NCBI GenBank assembly: GCA_028752905.1
Contig: JAQNBH010000270.1
Location: forward strand, 62,001-126,000
Reading direction: 5' to 3'
DNA length: 64,000 nucleotides
DNA from: Cladorhizidae sp. MBARI D1340-BT2
Lineage: Eukaryota > Porifera > Demospongiae > Poecilosclerida > Cladorhizidae
The notes under the pieces are model-generated. The model saw nothing but the letters and a program-made list of their open reading frames with translations, was not told where the DNA came from and did no database searches. The stretch's first letter is position 1; the number at the start of each line of letters is the position of its first letter. Below are positions 10,201 through 24,700 of the stretch, piece after piece. Position numbers and translations under genes: made by a program.

Positions 10201-10849
10201 ATGAAGCTAACATGTTTAGCTCAAGATAGAGAACACTGAGATACCTATCTTGCAAGTCCATTACAGTGAAGTGTGCAGAATATATGGATGTTTGGTATCA
10301 ACATTAGAGAGTCCTATCTTAATAGCTATACATCAAGTCTATTCAGTGAAGTGTGGATAATCTACGAAGCTAACATGTTTAGCATCAAGTAAGAGTACAA
10401 TTCATAACTGCCCTAATTAACAAGACCAAAGTCCCAGATTTTGTCAACTGATAGAGAAGGCCCTTATCTGCAACATGTCAACAGATTATCAATAAATGTG
10501 GTGGTTTTTCACTGGCAGGCCACCGCTTTGGCAACTGGAAAACGCCAGGAAAGATCGCAAACCTTACCACTTCAAATCACCATAACTTGCTAATACTTAG
10601 AGTACTCAAAATTTTGGCACGTACAAAAGACAGATAATTAGAAGGGCTATCCGGTGATATAAAAAATTTCTTTTTTGGGTAAAGTGTAGAAAAGTTATGA
10701 GCTTTACGGCAAAATAACAAGATTTTTGGGGGAAAAATGAGAAACATATAGACCAAATTAGGGCAAATATCAAGATAGAGAACACATAATGAAACCTATC
10801 ATTCGAATCATATCAAGTCCATTACAGTGAAGTGTGCAGAATATTATGG
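7238..10849 (+). repeat. Tetramer higher-order unit, copy 2 (3612 bp)
   Basis: Copies 9-12 start at 7238, 8149, 9057 and 9952 (911, 908, 895, 898 bp) and repeat every mark of copies 5-8. The C of ACCAACG is at 7726 and the T of GAATAGAG at 8337, each exactly 3615 bp from its partner. The only difference I could find is three bases: copy 12 ends ACATATAGAC where copy 8 ends ACATATTATAGAC. This near-identity over 3.6 kb implies a very recent duplication. Confidence 0.9.
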
Positions 10850-13800
10850 ATGTTTGATATCAACAGAGAGCACAGGGAGAGACCTATCTTAATAGCTATA
10901 TATCAAGTTTATACAGTGAAGTGTGGAGAATCTATGAAGCTAACCTGTTTAGCATCAAGATAGAGAACACATAGAGAAACCTATCTTGTGATTCTATGTA
11001 TGCAGAATATACGGATGTTTGGTATCAAGAGAGAGAACAGAGAGAGGCCTACCTTTAGAGCTATATATCAAGTCTATTAAGTGAAGTGTGGAGAATCTAT
11101 GAAGCTAACATGTTTAGCTCAAGATAGAGAACACTGAGAGATACCTATCTTGCAAGTCCATTACAGTGAAGTGTGCAGAATATATGGATGTTTGGTATCA
11201 AGAGAGAGCACTTAGAGAGTCCTATCTTAATAGCTATACATCAAGTCTATTCAGTGAAGTGTGGATAATCTACGAAGCTAACATGTTTAGCATCAAGTAA
11301 GAGTACAATTCATAACTGCCCTAATTAACAAGACCAAAGTCCCAGATTTTGTCAACTGATAGAGAAGGCCCTTATCTGCAACATGTCAACAGATTATCAA
11401 TAAATGTGGTGGTTTTTCATGGCAGGCCACCGCTTTGGCAACTGGAAAACGCCAGGAAAGATCGCAAACCTTACCACTTCAAATCACCATAACTTGCTAA
11501 TACTTAGAGTACTCAAAATTTTGGCACGTACAAAAGACAGATAATTTGAAGGGCTATCCGGTGATATGAAAATTATCTTTTTGGGGTAAAGGGTAGAAAA
11601 GTTATGTGCTTTACGGAAAAATAACAAGATTTTTGGGGGGAAAATGAGAAACATATTATAGACCAAATTAGGGCAAATATCAAGATAGAGAACACATAAT
11701 GAAACCTATCATTCGAATCATATCAAGTCCATTACAGTGAAGTGTGCAGAATATTATGGATGTTTGATATCAACAGAGAGCACAGGGAGAGACCTATCTT
11801 AATAGCTATATATCAAGTTTATACAGTGAAGTGTGGAGAATCTATGAAGCTAACCTGTTTAGCATCAAGATAGAGAACACATAGAGAAACCTATCTTGTG
11901 ATTCTATGTATGCAGAATATACGGATGTTTGGTATCAAGAGAGAGAATAGAGAGAGGCCTACCTTTAGAGCTATATATCAAGTCTATTCAGTGAAGTGTG
12001 GAGAATCTATGAAGCTAACATGTTTAGCTCAAGATAGAGAACACTGAGAGATACCTATCTTGCAAGTCCATTACAGTGAAGTGTGCAGAATATATGGATG
12101 TTTGGTATCAAGAGAGAGCACTTAGAGAGTCCTATCTTAATAGCTATACATCAAGTCTATTCAGTGAAGTGTGGATAATCTACGAAGCTAACATGTTTAG
12201 CATCAAGTAAGAGTACAATTCATAACTGCCCTAATTAACAAGACCAAAGTCCCAGATTTTGTCAACTGATAGAGAAGGCCCTTATCTGCAACATGTCAAC
12301 AGATTATCAATAAATGTGGTGGTTTTTCACTGGCAGGCCACCGCTTTGGCAACTGGAAAACGCCAGGAAAGATCGCAAACCTTACCACTTCAAATCACCA
12401 TAACTTGCTAATACTTAGAGTACTCAAAATTTTGGCACGTACAAAAGACAGATAATTAGAAGGGCTATCCGGTGATATGAAAATTATCTTTTTGGGGTAA
12501 AGGGTAGAAAAGTTATGTGCTTTACGGAAAAATAACAAGATTTTTGGGGGGGAAATGAGAAACATATTATAGACCAAATTAGGGCAAATATCAAGATAGA
12601 GAACACATAATGAAACCTATCATTCGAATCATATCAAGTCCATTACAGTGAAGTGTGCAGAATATTATGGATGTTTGATATCAACAGAGAGCACAGGGAG
12701 AGACCTATCTTAATAGCTATATATCAAGTTTATACAGTGAAGTGTGGAGAATCTATGAAGCTAACCTGTTTAGCATCAAGATAGAGAACACATAGAGAAA
12801 CCTATCTTGTGATTCTATGTATGCAGAATATACGGATGTTTGGTATCAAGAGAGAGAACAGAGAGAGGCCTACCTTTAGAGCTATATATCAAGTCTATTC
12901 AGTGAAGTGTGGAGAATCTATGAAGCTAACATGTTTAGCTCAAGATAGAGAACACTGAGAGATACCTATCTTGCAAGTCCATTACAGTGAAGTGTGCAGA
13001 ATATATGGATGTTTGGTATCAAGAGAGAGCACTTAGAGAGTCCTATCTTAATAGCTATACATCAAGTCTATTCAGTGAAGTGTGGATAATCTACGAAGCT
13101 AACATGTTTAGCATCAAGTAAGAGTACAATTCATAACTGCCCTAATTAACAAGACCAAAGTCCCAGATTTTGTCAACTGATAGAGAAGGCCCTTATCTGC
13201 AACATGTCAACAGATTATCAATAAATGTGGTGGTTTTTCACTGGCAGGCCACCGCTTTGGCAACTGGAAAACGCCAGGAAAGATCGCAAACCTTACCACT
13301 TCAAATCACCATAACTTGCTAATACTTAGAGTACTCAAAATTTTGGCACGTACAAAAGACAGATAATTAGAAGGGCTATCCGGTGATATAAAAATTATCT
13401 TTTTTGGGTAAAGTGTAGAAAAGTTATGAGCTTTACGGCAAAATAACAAGATTTTTGGGGGGGGAAATGAGAAACATATAGACCAAATTAGGGCAAATAT
13501 CAAGATAGAGAACACATAATGAAACCTATCATTCGAATCATATCAAATCCATTACAGTGAAGTGTGCAGAATATTATGGATGTTTGATATCAACAGAGAG
13601 CACAGGGAGAGACCTATCTTAATAGCTATATATCAAGTTTATACAGTGAAGTGTGGAGAATCTATGAAGCTAACCTGTTTAGCATCAAGATAGAGAACAC
13701 ATTAAGAAACCTATCTTGTGATTCTATGTATGCAGAATATACGGATGTTTGGTATCAAGAGAGAGAACAGAGAGAGGCCTACCTTTAGAGCTATATATCA

Positions 13801-16281
13801 AGTCTATTCAGTGAAGTGTGGAGAATCTATGAAGCTAACATGTTTAGCTCAAGATAGAGAACACTGAGAGATACCTATCTTGCAAGTCCATTACAGTGAA
13901 GTGTGCAGAATATATGGATGTTTGGTATCAAGAGAGAGCACTTAGAGAGTCCTATCTTAATAGCTATACATCAAGTCTATTCAGTGAAGTGTGGATAATC
14001 TACGAAGCTAACATGTTTAGCATCAAGTAAGAGTACAATTCATAACTGCCCTAATTAACAAGACCAAAGTCCCAGATTTTGTCAACTGATAGAGAAGGCC
14101 CTTATCTGCAACATGTCAACAGATTATCAATAAATGTGGTGGTTTTTCACTGGCAGGCCACCGCTTTGGCAACTGGAAAACGCCAGGAAAGATCGCAAAC
14201 CTTACCACTTCAAATCACCATAACTTGCTAATACTTAGAGTACTCAAAATTTTGGCACGTACAAAAGACAGATAATTAGAAGGGCTATCCGGTGATATGA
14301 AAATTATCTTTTTGGGGTAAAGGGTAGAAAAGTTATGAGCTTTACGGCAAAATAACAAGATTTTTGGGGGAAAAATGAGAAACATATAGACCAAATTAGG
14401 GCAAATATCAAGATAGAGAACACACAATGAAACCTATCATTCGAATCATATCAAGTCCATTACAGTGAAGTGTGCAGAATATTATGGATGTTTGATATCA
14501 ACAGAGAGCACAGGGAGAGACCTATCTTAATAGCTATATATCAAGTTTATACAGTGAAGTGTGGAGAATCTATGAAGCTAACCTGTTTAGCATCAAGATA
14601 GAGAACACAGAGAAACCTATCTTGTGATTCTATATATGCAGAATATACGGATGTTTGGTATCAAGAGAGAGAACAGAGAGAGGCCTACCTTTAGAGCTAT
14701 ATATCAAGTCTATTCAGTGAAGTGTGGAGAATCTATGAAGCTAACATGTTTAGCTCAAGATAGAGAACACTGAGATACCTATCTTGCAAGTCCATTACAG
14801 TGAAGTGTGCAGAATATATGGATGTTTGGTATCAACATTAGAGAGTCCTATCTTAATAGCTATACATCAAGTCTATTCAGTGAAGTGTGGATAATCTATG
14901 AAGCTAACATGTTTAGCATCAAGTAAGAGTACAATTCATAACTGCCCTAATTAACAAGACCAAAGTCCCAGATTTTGTCAACTGATAGAGAAGGCCCTTA
15001 TCTACAACATGTCAACAGATTATCAATAAATGTGGTGGTTTTTCACTGGCAGGCCACCGCTTTGGCAACTGGAAAACGCCAGGAAAGATCGCAAACCTTA
15101 CCACTTCAAATCACCATAACTTGCTAATACTTAGAGTACTCAAAATTTTGGCACGTACAAAAGACAGATAATTAGAAGGGCTATCCGGTGATATAAAAAA
15201 TATCTTTTTTGGGTAAAGTGTAGAAAAGTTATGAGCTTTACGGCAAAATAACAAGATTTTTGGGGGGAAAATGAGAAACATATAGACCAAATTAGGGCAA
15301 ATATCAAGATAGAGAACACATAATGAAACCTATCATTCGAATCATATCAAATCCATTACAGTGAAGTGTGCAGAATATTATGGATGTTTGATATCAACAG
15401 AGAGCACAGGGAGAGACCTATCTTAATAGCTATATATCAAGTTTATACAGTGAAGTGTGGAGAATCTATGAAGCTAACCTGTTTAGCATCAAGATAGAGA
15501 ACACATAGAGAAACCTATCTTGTGATTCTATGTATGCAGAATATACGGATGTTTGGTATCAAGAGAGAGAACAGAGAGAGGCCTACCTTTAGAGCTATAT
15601 ATCAAGTCTATTCAGTGAAGTGTGGAGAATCTATGAAGCTAACATGTTTAGCTCAAGATAGAGAACACTGAGATACCTATCTTGCAAGTCCATTACAGTG
15701 AAGTGTGCAGAATATATGGATGTTTGGTATCAACATTAGAGAGTCCTATCTTAATAGCTATACATCAAGTCTATTCAGTGAAGTGTGGATAATCTACGAA
15801 GCTAACATGTTTAGCATCAAGTAAGAGTACAATTCATAACTGCCCTAATTAACAAGACCAAAGTCCCAGATTTTGTCAACTGATAGAGAAGGCCCTTATC
15901 TGCAACATGTCAACAGATTATCAATAAATGTGGTGGTTTTTCACTGGCAGGCCACCGCTTTGGCAACTGGAAAACGCCAGGAAAGATCGCAAACCTTACC
16001 ACTTCAAATCACCATAACTTGCTAATACTTAGAGTACTCAAAATTTTGGCACGTACAAAAGACAGATAATTAGAAGGGCTATCCGGTGATATAAAAAATT
16101 TCTTTTTTGGGTAAAGTGTAGCAAAGTTATGAGCTTTACGGCAAAATAACAAGATTTTTGGGGGAAAAATGAGAAACATATAGACCAAATTAGGGCAAAT
16201 ATCAAGATAGAGAACACATAATGAAACCTATCATTCGAATCATATCAAGTCCATTACAGTGAAGTGTGCAGAATATTATGG
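10850..16281 (+). repeat. Hexamer higher-order unit, copy 1 (5432 bp)
   Basis: Copies 13-18 start at 10850, 11760, 12671, 13580, 14488 and 15384 (910, 911, 909, 908, 896, 898 bp). Copy 13 is marked by TATTAAGTG (11079), TTTCATGGC (one base lost) and AATTTGAAGG. Copy 14 has GAATAGAG (11948). Copy 16 has the A-then-B hybrid box. Copy 17 has AACACAGAGAAACC, CTATATATGC and CTACAACATG. Copies 17 and 18 have CAACATTAG. Private to this copy are CACATTAAG and CACACAATG (both copy 16) and a third CTATGAAG in copy 17. Confidence 0.9.
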
Positions 16282-19200
16282 ATGTTTGATATCAACAGAG
16301 AGCACAGGGAGAGACCTATCTTAATAGCTATATATCAAGTTTATACAGTGAAGTGTGGAGAATCTATGAAGCTAACCTGTTTAGCATCAAGATAGAGAAC
16401 ACATAGAGAAACCTATCTTGTGATTCTATGTATGCAGAATATACGGATGTTTGGTATCAAGAGAGAGAACAGAGAGAGGCCTACCTTTAGAGCTATATAT
16501 CAAGTCTATTAAGTGAAGTGTGGAGAATCTATGAAGCTAACATGTTTAGCTCAAGATAGAGAACACTGAGAGATACCTATCTTGCAAGTCCATTACAGTG
16601 AAGTGTGCAGAATATATGGATGTTTGGTATCAAGAGAGAGCACTTAGAGAGTCCTATCTTAATAGCTATACATCAAGTCTATTCAGTGAAGTGTGGATAA
16701 TCTACGAAGCTAACATGTTTAGCATCAAGTAAGAGTACAATTCATAACTGCCCTAATTAACAAGACCAAAGTCCCAGATTTTGTCAACTGATAGAGAAGG
16801 CCCTTATCTGCAACATGTCAACAGATTATCAATAAATGTGGTGGTTTTTCATGGCAGGCCACCGCTTTGGCAACTGGAAAACGCCAGGAAAGATCGCAAA
16901 CCTTACCACTTCAAATCACCATAACTTGCTAATACTTAGAGTACTCAAAATTTTGGCACGTACAAAAGACAGATAATTTGAAGGGCTATCCGGTGATATG
17001 AAAATTATCTTTTTGGGGTAAAGGGTAGAAAAGTTATGTGCTTTACGGAAAAATAACAAGATTTTTTGGGGGAAAATGAGAAACATATTATAGACCAAAT
17101 TAGGGCAAATATCAAGATAGAGAACACATAATGAAACCTATCATTCGAATCATATCAAGTCCATTACAGTGAAGTGTGCAGAATATTATGGATGTTTGAT
17201 ATCAACAGAGAGCACAGGGAGAGACCTATCTTAATAGCTATATATCAAGTTTATACAGTGAAGTGTGGAGAATCTATGAAGCTAACCTGTTTAGCATCAA
17301 GATAGAGAACACATAGAGAAACCTATCTTGTGATTCTATGTATGCAGAATATACGGATGTTTGGTATCAAGAGAGAGAATAGAGAGAGGCCTACCTTTAG
17401 AGCTATATATCAAGTCTATTCAGTGAAGTGTGGAGAATCTATGAAGCTAACATGTTTAGCTCAAGATAGAGAACACTGAGAGATACCTATCTTGCAAGTC
17501 CATTACAGTGAAGTGTGCAGAATATATGGATGTTTGGTATCAAGAGAGAGCACTTAGAGAGTCCTATCTTAATAGCTATACATCAAGTCTATTCAGTGAA
17601 GTGTGGATAATCTACGAAGCTAACATGTTTAGCATCAAGTAAGAGTACAATTCATAACTGCCCTAATTAACAAGACCAAAGTCCCAGATTTTGTCAACTG
17701 ATAGAGAAGGCCCTTATCTGCAACATGTCAACAGATTATCAATAAATGTGGTGGTTTTTCACTGGCAGGCCACCGCTTTGGCAACTGGAAAACGCCAGGA
17801 AAGATCGCAAACCTTACCACTTCAAATCACCATAACTTGCTAATACTTAGAGTACTCAAAATTTTGGCACGTACAAAAGACAGATAATTAGAAGGGCTAT
17901 CCGGTGATATGAAAATTATCTTTTTGGGGTAAAGGGTAGAAAAGTTATGTGCTTTACGGAAAAATAACAAGATTTTTGGGGGGAAAATGAGAAACATATT
18001 ATAGACCAAATTAGGGCAAATATCAAGATAGAGAACACATAATGAAACCTATCATTCGAATCATATCAAGTCCATTACAGTGAAGTGTGCAGAATATTAT
18101 GGATGTTTGATATCAACAGAGAGCACAGGGAGAGACCTATCTTAATAGCTATATATCAAGTTTATACAGTGAAGTGTGGAGAATCTATGAAGCTAACCTG
18201 TTTAGCATCAAGATAGAGAACACATAGAGAAACCTATCTTGTGATTCTATGTATGCAGAATATACGGATGTTTGGTATCAAGAGAGAGAACAGAGAGAGG
18301 CCTACCTTTAGAGCTATATATCAAGTCTATTCAGTGAAGTGTGGAGAATCTATGAAGCTAACATGTTTAGCTCAAGATAGAGAACACTGAGAGATACCTA
18401 TCTTGCAAGTCCATTACAGTGAAGTGTGCAGAATATATGGATGTTTGGTATCAAGAGAGAGCACTTAGAGAGTCCTATCTTAATAGCTATACATCAAGTC
18501 TATTCAGTGAAGTGTGGATAATCTACGAAGCTAACATGTTTAGCATCAAGTAAGAGTACAATTCATAACTGCCCTAATTAACAAGACCAAAGTCCCAGAT
18601 TTTGTCAACTGATAGAGAAGGCCCTTATCTGCAACATGTCAACAGATTATCAATAAATGTGGTGGTTTTTCACTGGCAGGCCACCGCTTTGGCAACTGGA
18701 AAACGCCAGGAAAGATCGCAAACCTTACCACTTCAAATCACCATAACTTGCTAATACTTAGAGTACTCAAAATTTTGGCACGTACAAAAGACAGATAATT
18801 AGAAGGGCTATCCGGTGATATAAAAATTATCTTTTTTGGGTAAAGTGTAGAAAAGTTATGAGCTTTACGGCAAAATAACAAGATTTTTGGGGGGGAAATG
18901 AGAAACATATAGACCAAATTAGGGCAAATATCAAGATAGAGAACACATAATGAAACCTATCATTCGAATCATATCAAATCCATTACAGTGAAGTGTGCAG
19001 AATATTATGGATGTTTGATATCAACAGAGAGCACAGGGAGAGACCTATCTTAATAGCTATATATCAAGTTTATACAGTGAAGTGTGGAGAATCTATGAAG
19101 CTAACCTGTTTAGCATCAAGATAGAGAACACATAGAGAAACCTATCTTGTGATTCTATGTATGCAGAATATACGGATGTTTGGTATCAAGAGAGAGAACA

Positions 19201-21712
19201 GAGAGAGGCCTACCTTTAGAGCTATATATCAAGTCTATTCAGTGAAGTGTGGAGAATCTATGAAGCTAACATGTTTAGCTCAAGATAGAGAACACTGAGA
19301 GATACCTATCTTGCAAGTCCATTACAGTGAAGTGTGCAGAATATATGGATGTTTGGTATCAAGAGAGAGCACTTAGAGAGTCCTATCTTAATAGCTATAC
19401 ATCAAGTCTATTCAGTGAAGTGTGGATAATCTACGAAGCTAACATGTTTAGCATCAAGTAAGAGTACAATTCATAACTGCCCTAATTAACAAGACCAAAG
19501 TCCCAGATTTTGTCAACTGATAGAGAAGGCCCTTATCTGCAACATGTCAACAGATTATCAATAAATGTGGTGGTTTTTCACTGGCAGGCCACCGCTTTGG
19601 CAACTGGAAAACGCCAGGAAAGATCGCAAACCTTACCACTTCAAATCACCATAACTTGCTAATACTTAGAGTACTCAAAATTTTGGCACGTACAAAAGAC
19701 AGATAATTAGAAGGGCTATCCGGTGATATGAAAATTATCTTTTTGGGGTAAAGGGTAGAAAAGTTATGAGCTTTACGGCAAAATAACAAGATTTTTGGGG
19801 GGAAAATGAGAAACATATAGACCAAATTAGGGCAAATATCAAGATAGAGAACACATAATGAAACCTATCATTCGAATCATATCAAGTCCATTACAGTGAA
19901 GTGTGCAGAATATTATGGATGTTTGATATCAACAGAGAGCACAGGGAGAGACCTATCTTAATAGCTATATATCAAGTTTATACAGTGAAGTGTGGAGAAT
20001 CTATGAAGCTAACCTGTTTAGCATCAAGATAGAGAACACAGAGAAACCTATCTTGTGATTCTATATATGCAGAATATACGGATGTTTGGTATCAAGAGAG
20101 AGAACAGAGAGAGGCCTACCTTTAGAGCTATATATCAAGTCTATTCAGTGAAGTGTGGAGAATCTATGAAGCTAACATGTTTAGCTCAAGATAGAGAACA
20201 CTGAGATACCTATCTTGCAAGTCCATTACAGTGAAGTGTGCAGAATATATGGATGTTTGGTATCAACATTAGAGAGTCCTATCTTAATAGCTATACATCA
20301 AGTCTATTCAGTGAAGTGTGGATAATCTACGAAGCTAACATGTTTAGCATCAAGTAAGAGTACAATTCATAACTGCCCTAATTAACAAGACCAAAGTCCC
20401 AGATTTTGTCAACTGATAGAGAAGGCCCTTATCTACAACATGTCAACAGATTATCAATAAATGTGGTGGTTTTTCACTGGCAGGCCACCGCTTTGGCAAC
20501 TGGAAAACGCCAGGAAAGATCGCAAACCTTACCACTTCAAATCACCATAACTTGCTAATACTTAGAGTACTCAAAATTTTGGCACGTACAAAAGACAGAT
20601 AATTAGAAGGGCTATCCGGTGATATAAAAAATATCTTTTTTGGGTAAAGTGTAGAAAAGTTATGAGCTTTACGGCAAAATAACAAGATTTTTGGGGGGAA
20701 AATGAGAAACATATAGACCAAATTAGGGCAAATATCAAGATAGAGAACACATAATGAAACCTATCATTCGAATCATATCAAATCCATTACAGTGAAGTGT
20801 GCAGAATATTATGGATGTTTGATATCAACAGAGAGCACAGGGAGAGACCTATCTTAATAGCTATATATCAAGTTTATACAGTGAAGTGTGGAGAATCTAT
20901 GAAGCTAACCTGTTTAGCATCAAGATAGAGAACACATAGAGAAACCTATCTTGTGATTCTATGTATGCAGAATATACGGATGTTTGGTATCAAGAGAGAG
21001 AACAGAGAGAGGCCTACCTTTAGAGCTATATATCAAGTCTATTCAGTGAAGTGTGGAGAATCTATGAAGCTAACATGTTTAGCTCAAGATAGAGAACACT
21101 GAGATACCTATCTTGCAAGTCCATTACAGTGAAGTGTGCAGAATATATGGATGTTTGGTATCAACATTAGAGAGTCCTATCTTAATAGCTATACATCAAG
21201 TCTATTCAGTGAAGTGTGGATAATCTACGAAGCTAACATGTTTAGCATCAAGTAAGAGTACAATTCATAACTGCCCTAATTAACAAGACCAAAGTCCCAG
21301 ATTTTGTCAACTGATAGAGAAGGCCCTTATCTGCAACATGTCAACAGATTATCAATAAATGTGGTGGTTTTTCACTGGCAGGCCACCGCTTTGGCAACTG
21401 GAAAACGCCAGGAAAGATCGCAAACCTTACCACTTCAAATCACCATAACTTGCTAATACTTAGAGTACTCAAAATTTTGGCACGTACAAAAGACAGATAA
21501 TTAGAAGGGCTATCCGGTGATATAAAAAATTTCTTTTTTGGGTAAAGTGTAGAAAAGTTATGAGCTTTACGGCAAAATAACAAGATTTTTGGGGGAAAAA
21601 TGAGAAACATATAGACCAAATTAGGGCAAATATCAAGATAGAGAACACATAATGAAACCTATCATTCGAATCATATCAAGTCCATTACAGTGAAGTGTGC
21701 AGAATATTATGG
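16282..21712 (+). repeat. Hexamer higher-order unit, copy 2 (5431 bp)
   Basis: Copies 19-24 start at 16282, 17192, 18103, 19011, 19919 and 20815 (910, 911, 908, 908, 896, 898 bp). They repeat the marks of copies 13-18 in order: TATTAAG at 16511 and GAATAGAG at 17380 are both exactly 5432 bp from their partners. Differences seen are G-run lengths in several boxes, GATTTTTTGG in copy 19, TAGCAAAG (copy 18) versus TAGAAAAG (copy 24), and the private changes listed for the first hexamer. It is slightly more diverged from its partner than the two tetramers are from each other. Confidence 0.9.
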
Positions 21713-24700
21713 ATGTTTGATATCAACAGAGAGCACAGGGAGAGACCTATCTTAATAGCTATATATCAAGTTTATACAGTGAAGTGTGGAGAATCTATGA
21801 AGCTAACCTGTTTAGCATCAAGATAGAGAACACATAGAGAAACCTATCTTGTGATTCTATGTATGCAGAATATACGGATGTTTGGTATCAAGAGAGAGAA
21901 CAGAGAGAGGCCTACCTTTAGAGCTATATATCAAGTCTATTAAGTGAAGTGTGGAGAATCTATGAAGCTAACATGTTTAGCTCAAGATAGAGAACACTGA
22001 GAGATACCTATCTTGCAAGTCCATTACAGTGAAGTGTGCAGAATATATGGATGTTTGGTATCAAGAGAGAGCACTTAGAGAGTCCTATCTTAATAGCTAT
22101 ACATCAAGTCTATTCAGTGAAGTGTGGATAATCTACGAAGCTAACATGTTTAGCATCAAGTAAGAGTACAATTCATAACTGCCCTAATTAACAAGACCAA
22201 AGTCCCAGATTTTGTCAACTGATAGAGAAGGCCCTTATCTGCAACATGTCAACAGATTATCAATAAATGTGGTGGTTTTTCATGGCAGGCCACCGCTTTG
22301 GCAACTGGAAAACGCCAGGAAAGATCGCAAACCTTACCACTTCAAATCACCATAACTTGCTAATACTTAGAGTACTCAAAATTTTGGCACGTACAAAAGA
22401 CAGATAATTAGAAGGGCTATCCGGTGATATAAAAAATTTCTTTTTTGGGTAAAGTGTAGAAAAGTTATGAGCTTTACGGCAAAATAACAAGATTTTTGGG
22501 GGGAAAATGAGAAACATATAGACCAAATTAGGGCAAATATCAAGATAGAGAACACATAATGAAACCTATCATTCGAATCATATCAAGTCCATTACAGTGA
22601 AGTGTGCAGAATATTATGGATGTTTGATATCAACAGAGAGCACAGGGAGAGACCTATCTTAATAGCTATATATCAAGTTTATACAGTGAAGTGTGGAGAA
22701 TCTACGAAGCTAACCTGTTTAGCATCAAGATAGAGAACACATAGAGAAACCTATCTTGTGATTCTATGTATGCAGAATATACGGATGTTTGGTATCAAGA
22801 GAGAGAACAGAGAGAGGCCTACCTTTAGAGCTATATATCAAGTCTATTAAGTGAAGTGTGGAGAATCTATGAAGCTAACATGTTTAGCTCAAGATAGAGA
22901 ACACTGAGAGATACCTATCTTGCAAGTCCATTACAGTGAAGTGTGCAGAATATATGGATGTTTGGTATCAAGAGAGAGCACTTAGAGAGTCCTATCTTAA
23001 TAGCTATACATCAAGTCTATTCAGTGAAGTGTGGATAATCTACGAAGCTAACATGTTTAGCATCAAGTAAGAGTACAATTCATAACTGCCCTAATTAACA
23101 AGACCAAAGTCCCAGATTTTGTCAACTGATAGAGAAGGCCCTTATCTGCAACATGTCAACAGATTATCAATAAATGTGGTGGTTTTTCATGGCAGGCCAC
23201 CGCTTTGGCAACTGGAAAACGCCAGGAAAGATCGCAAACCTTACCACTTCAAATCACCATAACTTGCTAATACTTAGAGTACTCAAAATTTTGGCACGTA
23301 CAAAAGACAGATAATTAGAAGGGCTATCCGGTGATATAAAAATTATCTTTTTTGGGTAAAGTGTAGCAAAGTTATGAGCTTTACGGCAAAATAACAAGAT
23401 TTTTGGGGGAAAAATGAGAAACATATAGACCAAATTAGGGCAAATATCAAGATAGAGAACACATAATGAAACCTATCATTCGAATCATATCAAATCCATT
23501 ACAGTGAAGTGTGCAGAATATTATGGATGTTTGATATCAACAGAGAGCACAGGGAGAGACCTATCTTAATAGCTATATATCAAGTTTATACAGTGAAGTG
23601 TGGAGAATCTATGAAGCTAACCTGTTTAGCATCAAGATAGAGAACACATAGAGAAACCTATCTTGTGATTCTATGTATGCAGAATATACGGATGTTTGGT
23701 ATCAAGAGAGAGAACAGAGAGAGGCCTACCTTTAGAGCTATATATCAAGTCTATTAAGTGAAGTGTGGAGAATCTATGAAGCTAACATGTTTAGCTCAAG
23801 ATAGAGAACACTGAGAGATACCTATCTTGCAAGTCCATTACAGTGAAGTGTGCAGAATATATGGATGTTTGGTATCAAGAGAGAGCACTTAGAGAGTCCT
23901 ATCTTAATAGCTATACATCAAGTCTATTCAGTGAAGTGTGGATAATCTACGAAGCTAACATGTTTAGCATCAAGTAAGAGTACAATTCATAACTGCCCTA
24001 ATTAACAAGACCAAAGTCCCAGATTTTGTCAACTGATAGAGAAGGCCCTTATCTGCAACATGTCAACAGATTATCAATAAATGTGGTGGTTTTTCATGGC
24101 AGGCCACCGCTTTGGCAACTGGAAAACGCCAGGAAAGATCGCAAACCTTACCACTTCAAATCACCATAACTTGCTAATACTTAGAGTACTCAAAATTTTG
24201 GCACGTACAAAAGACAGATAATTAGAAGGGCTATCCGGTGATATAAAAAATTTCTTTTTTGGGTAAAGTGTAGAAAAGTTATGAGCTTTACGGCAAAATA
24301 ACAAGATTTTTGGGGGAAAAATGAGAAACATATAGACCAAATTAGGGCAAATATCAAGATAGAGAACACATAATGAAACCTATCATTCGAATCATATCAA
24401 GTCCATTACAGTGAAGTGTGCAGAATATTATGGATGTTTGATATCAACAGAGAGCACAGGGAGAGACCTATCTTAATAGCTATATATCAAGTTTATACAG
24501 TGAAGTGTGGAGAATCTATGAAGCTAACCTGTTTAGCATCAAGATAGAGAACACATAGAGAAACCTATCTTGTGATTCTATGTATGCAGAATATACGGAT
24601 GTTTGGTATCAAGAGAGAGAACAGAGAGAGGCCTACCTTTAGAGCTATATATCAAGTCTATTAAGTGAAGTGTGGAGAATCTATGAAGCTAACATGTTTA

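Noticed and set aside
3623..10849. Assembly artefact as the cause of the near-perfect tetramer and hexamer duplications.
   Set aside because: It cannot be settled from sequence, but each pair has at least one true difference (3 bp in the tetramers, several in the hexamers) and the copies sit at consistent offsets, which favours real duplication. Read-depth checks are still the proper test.
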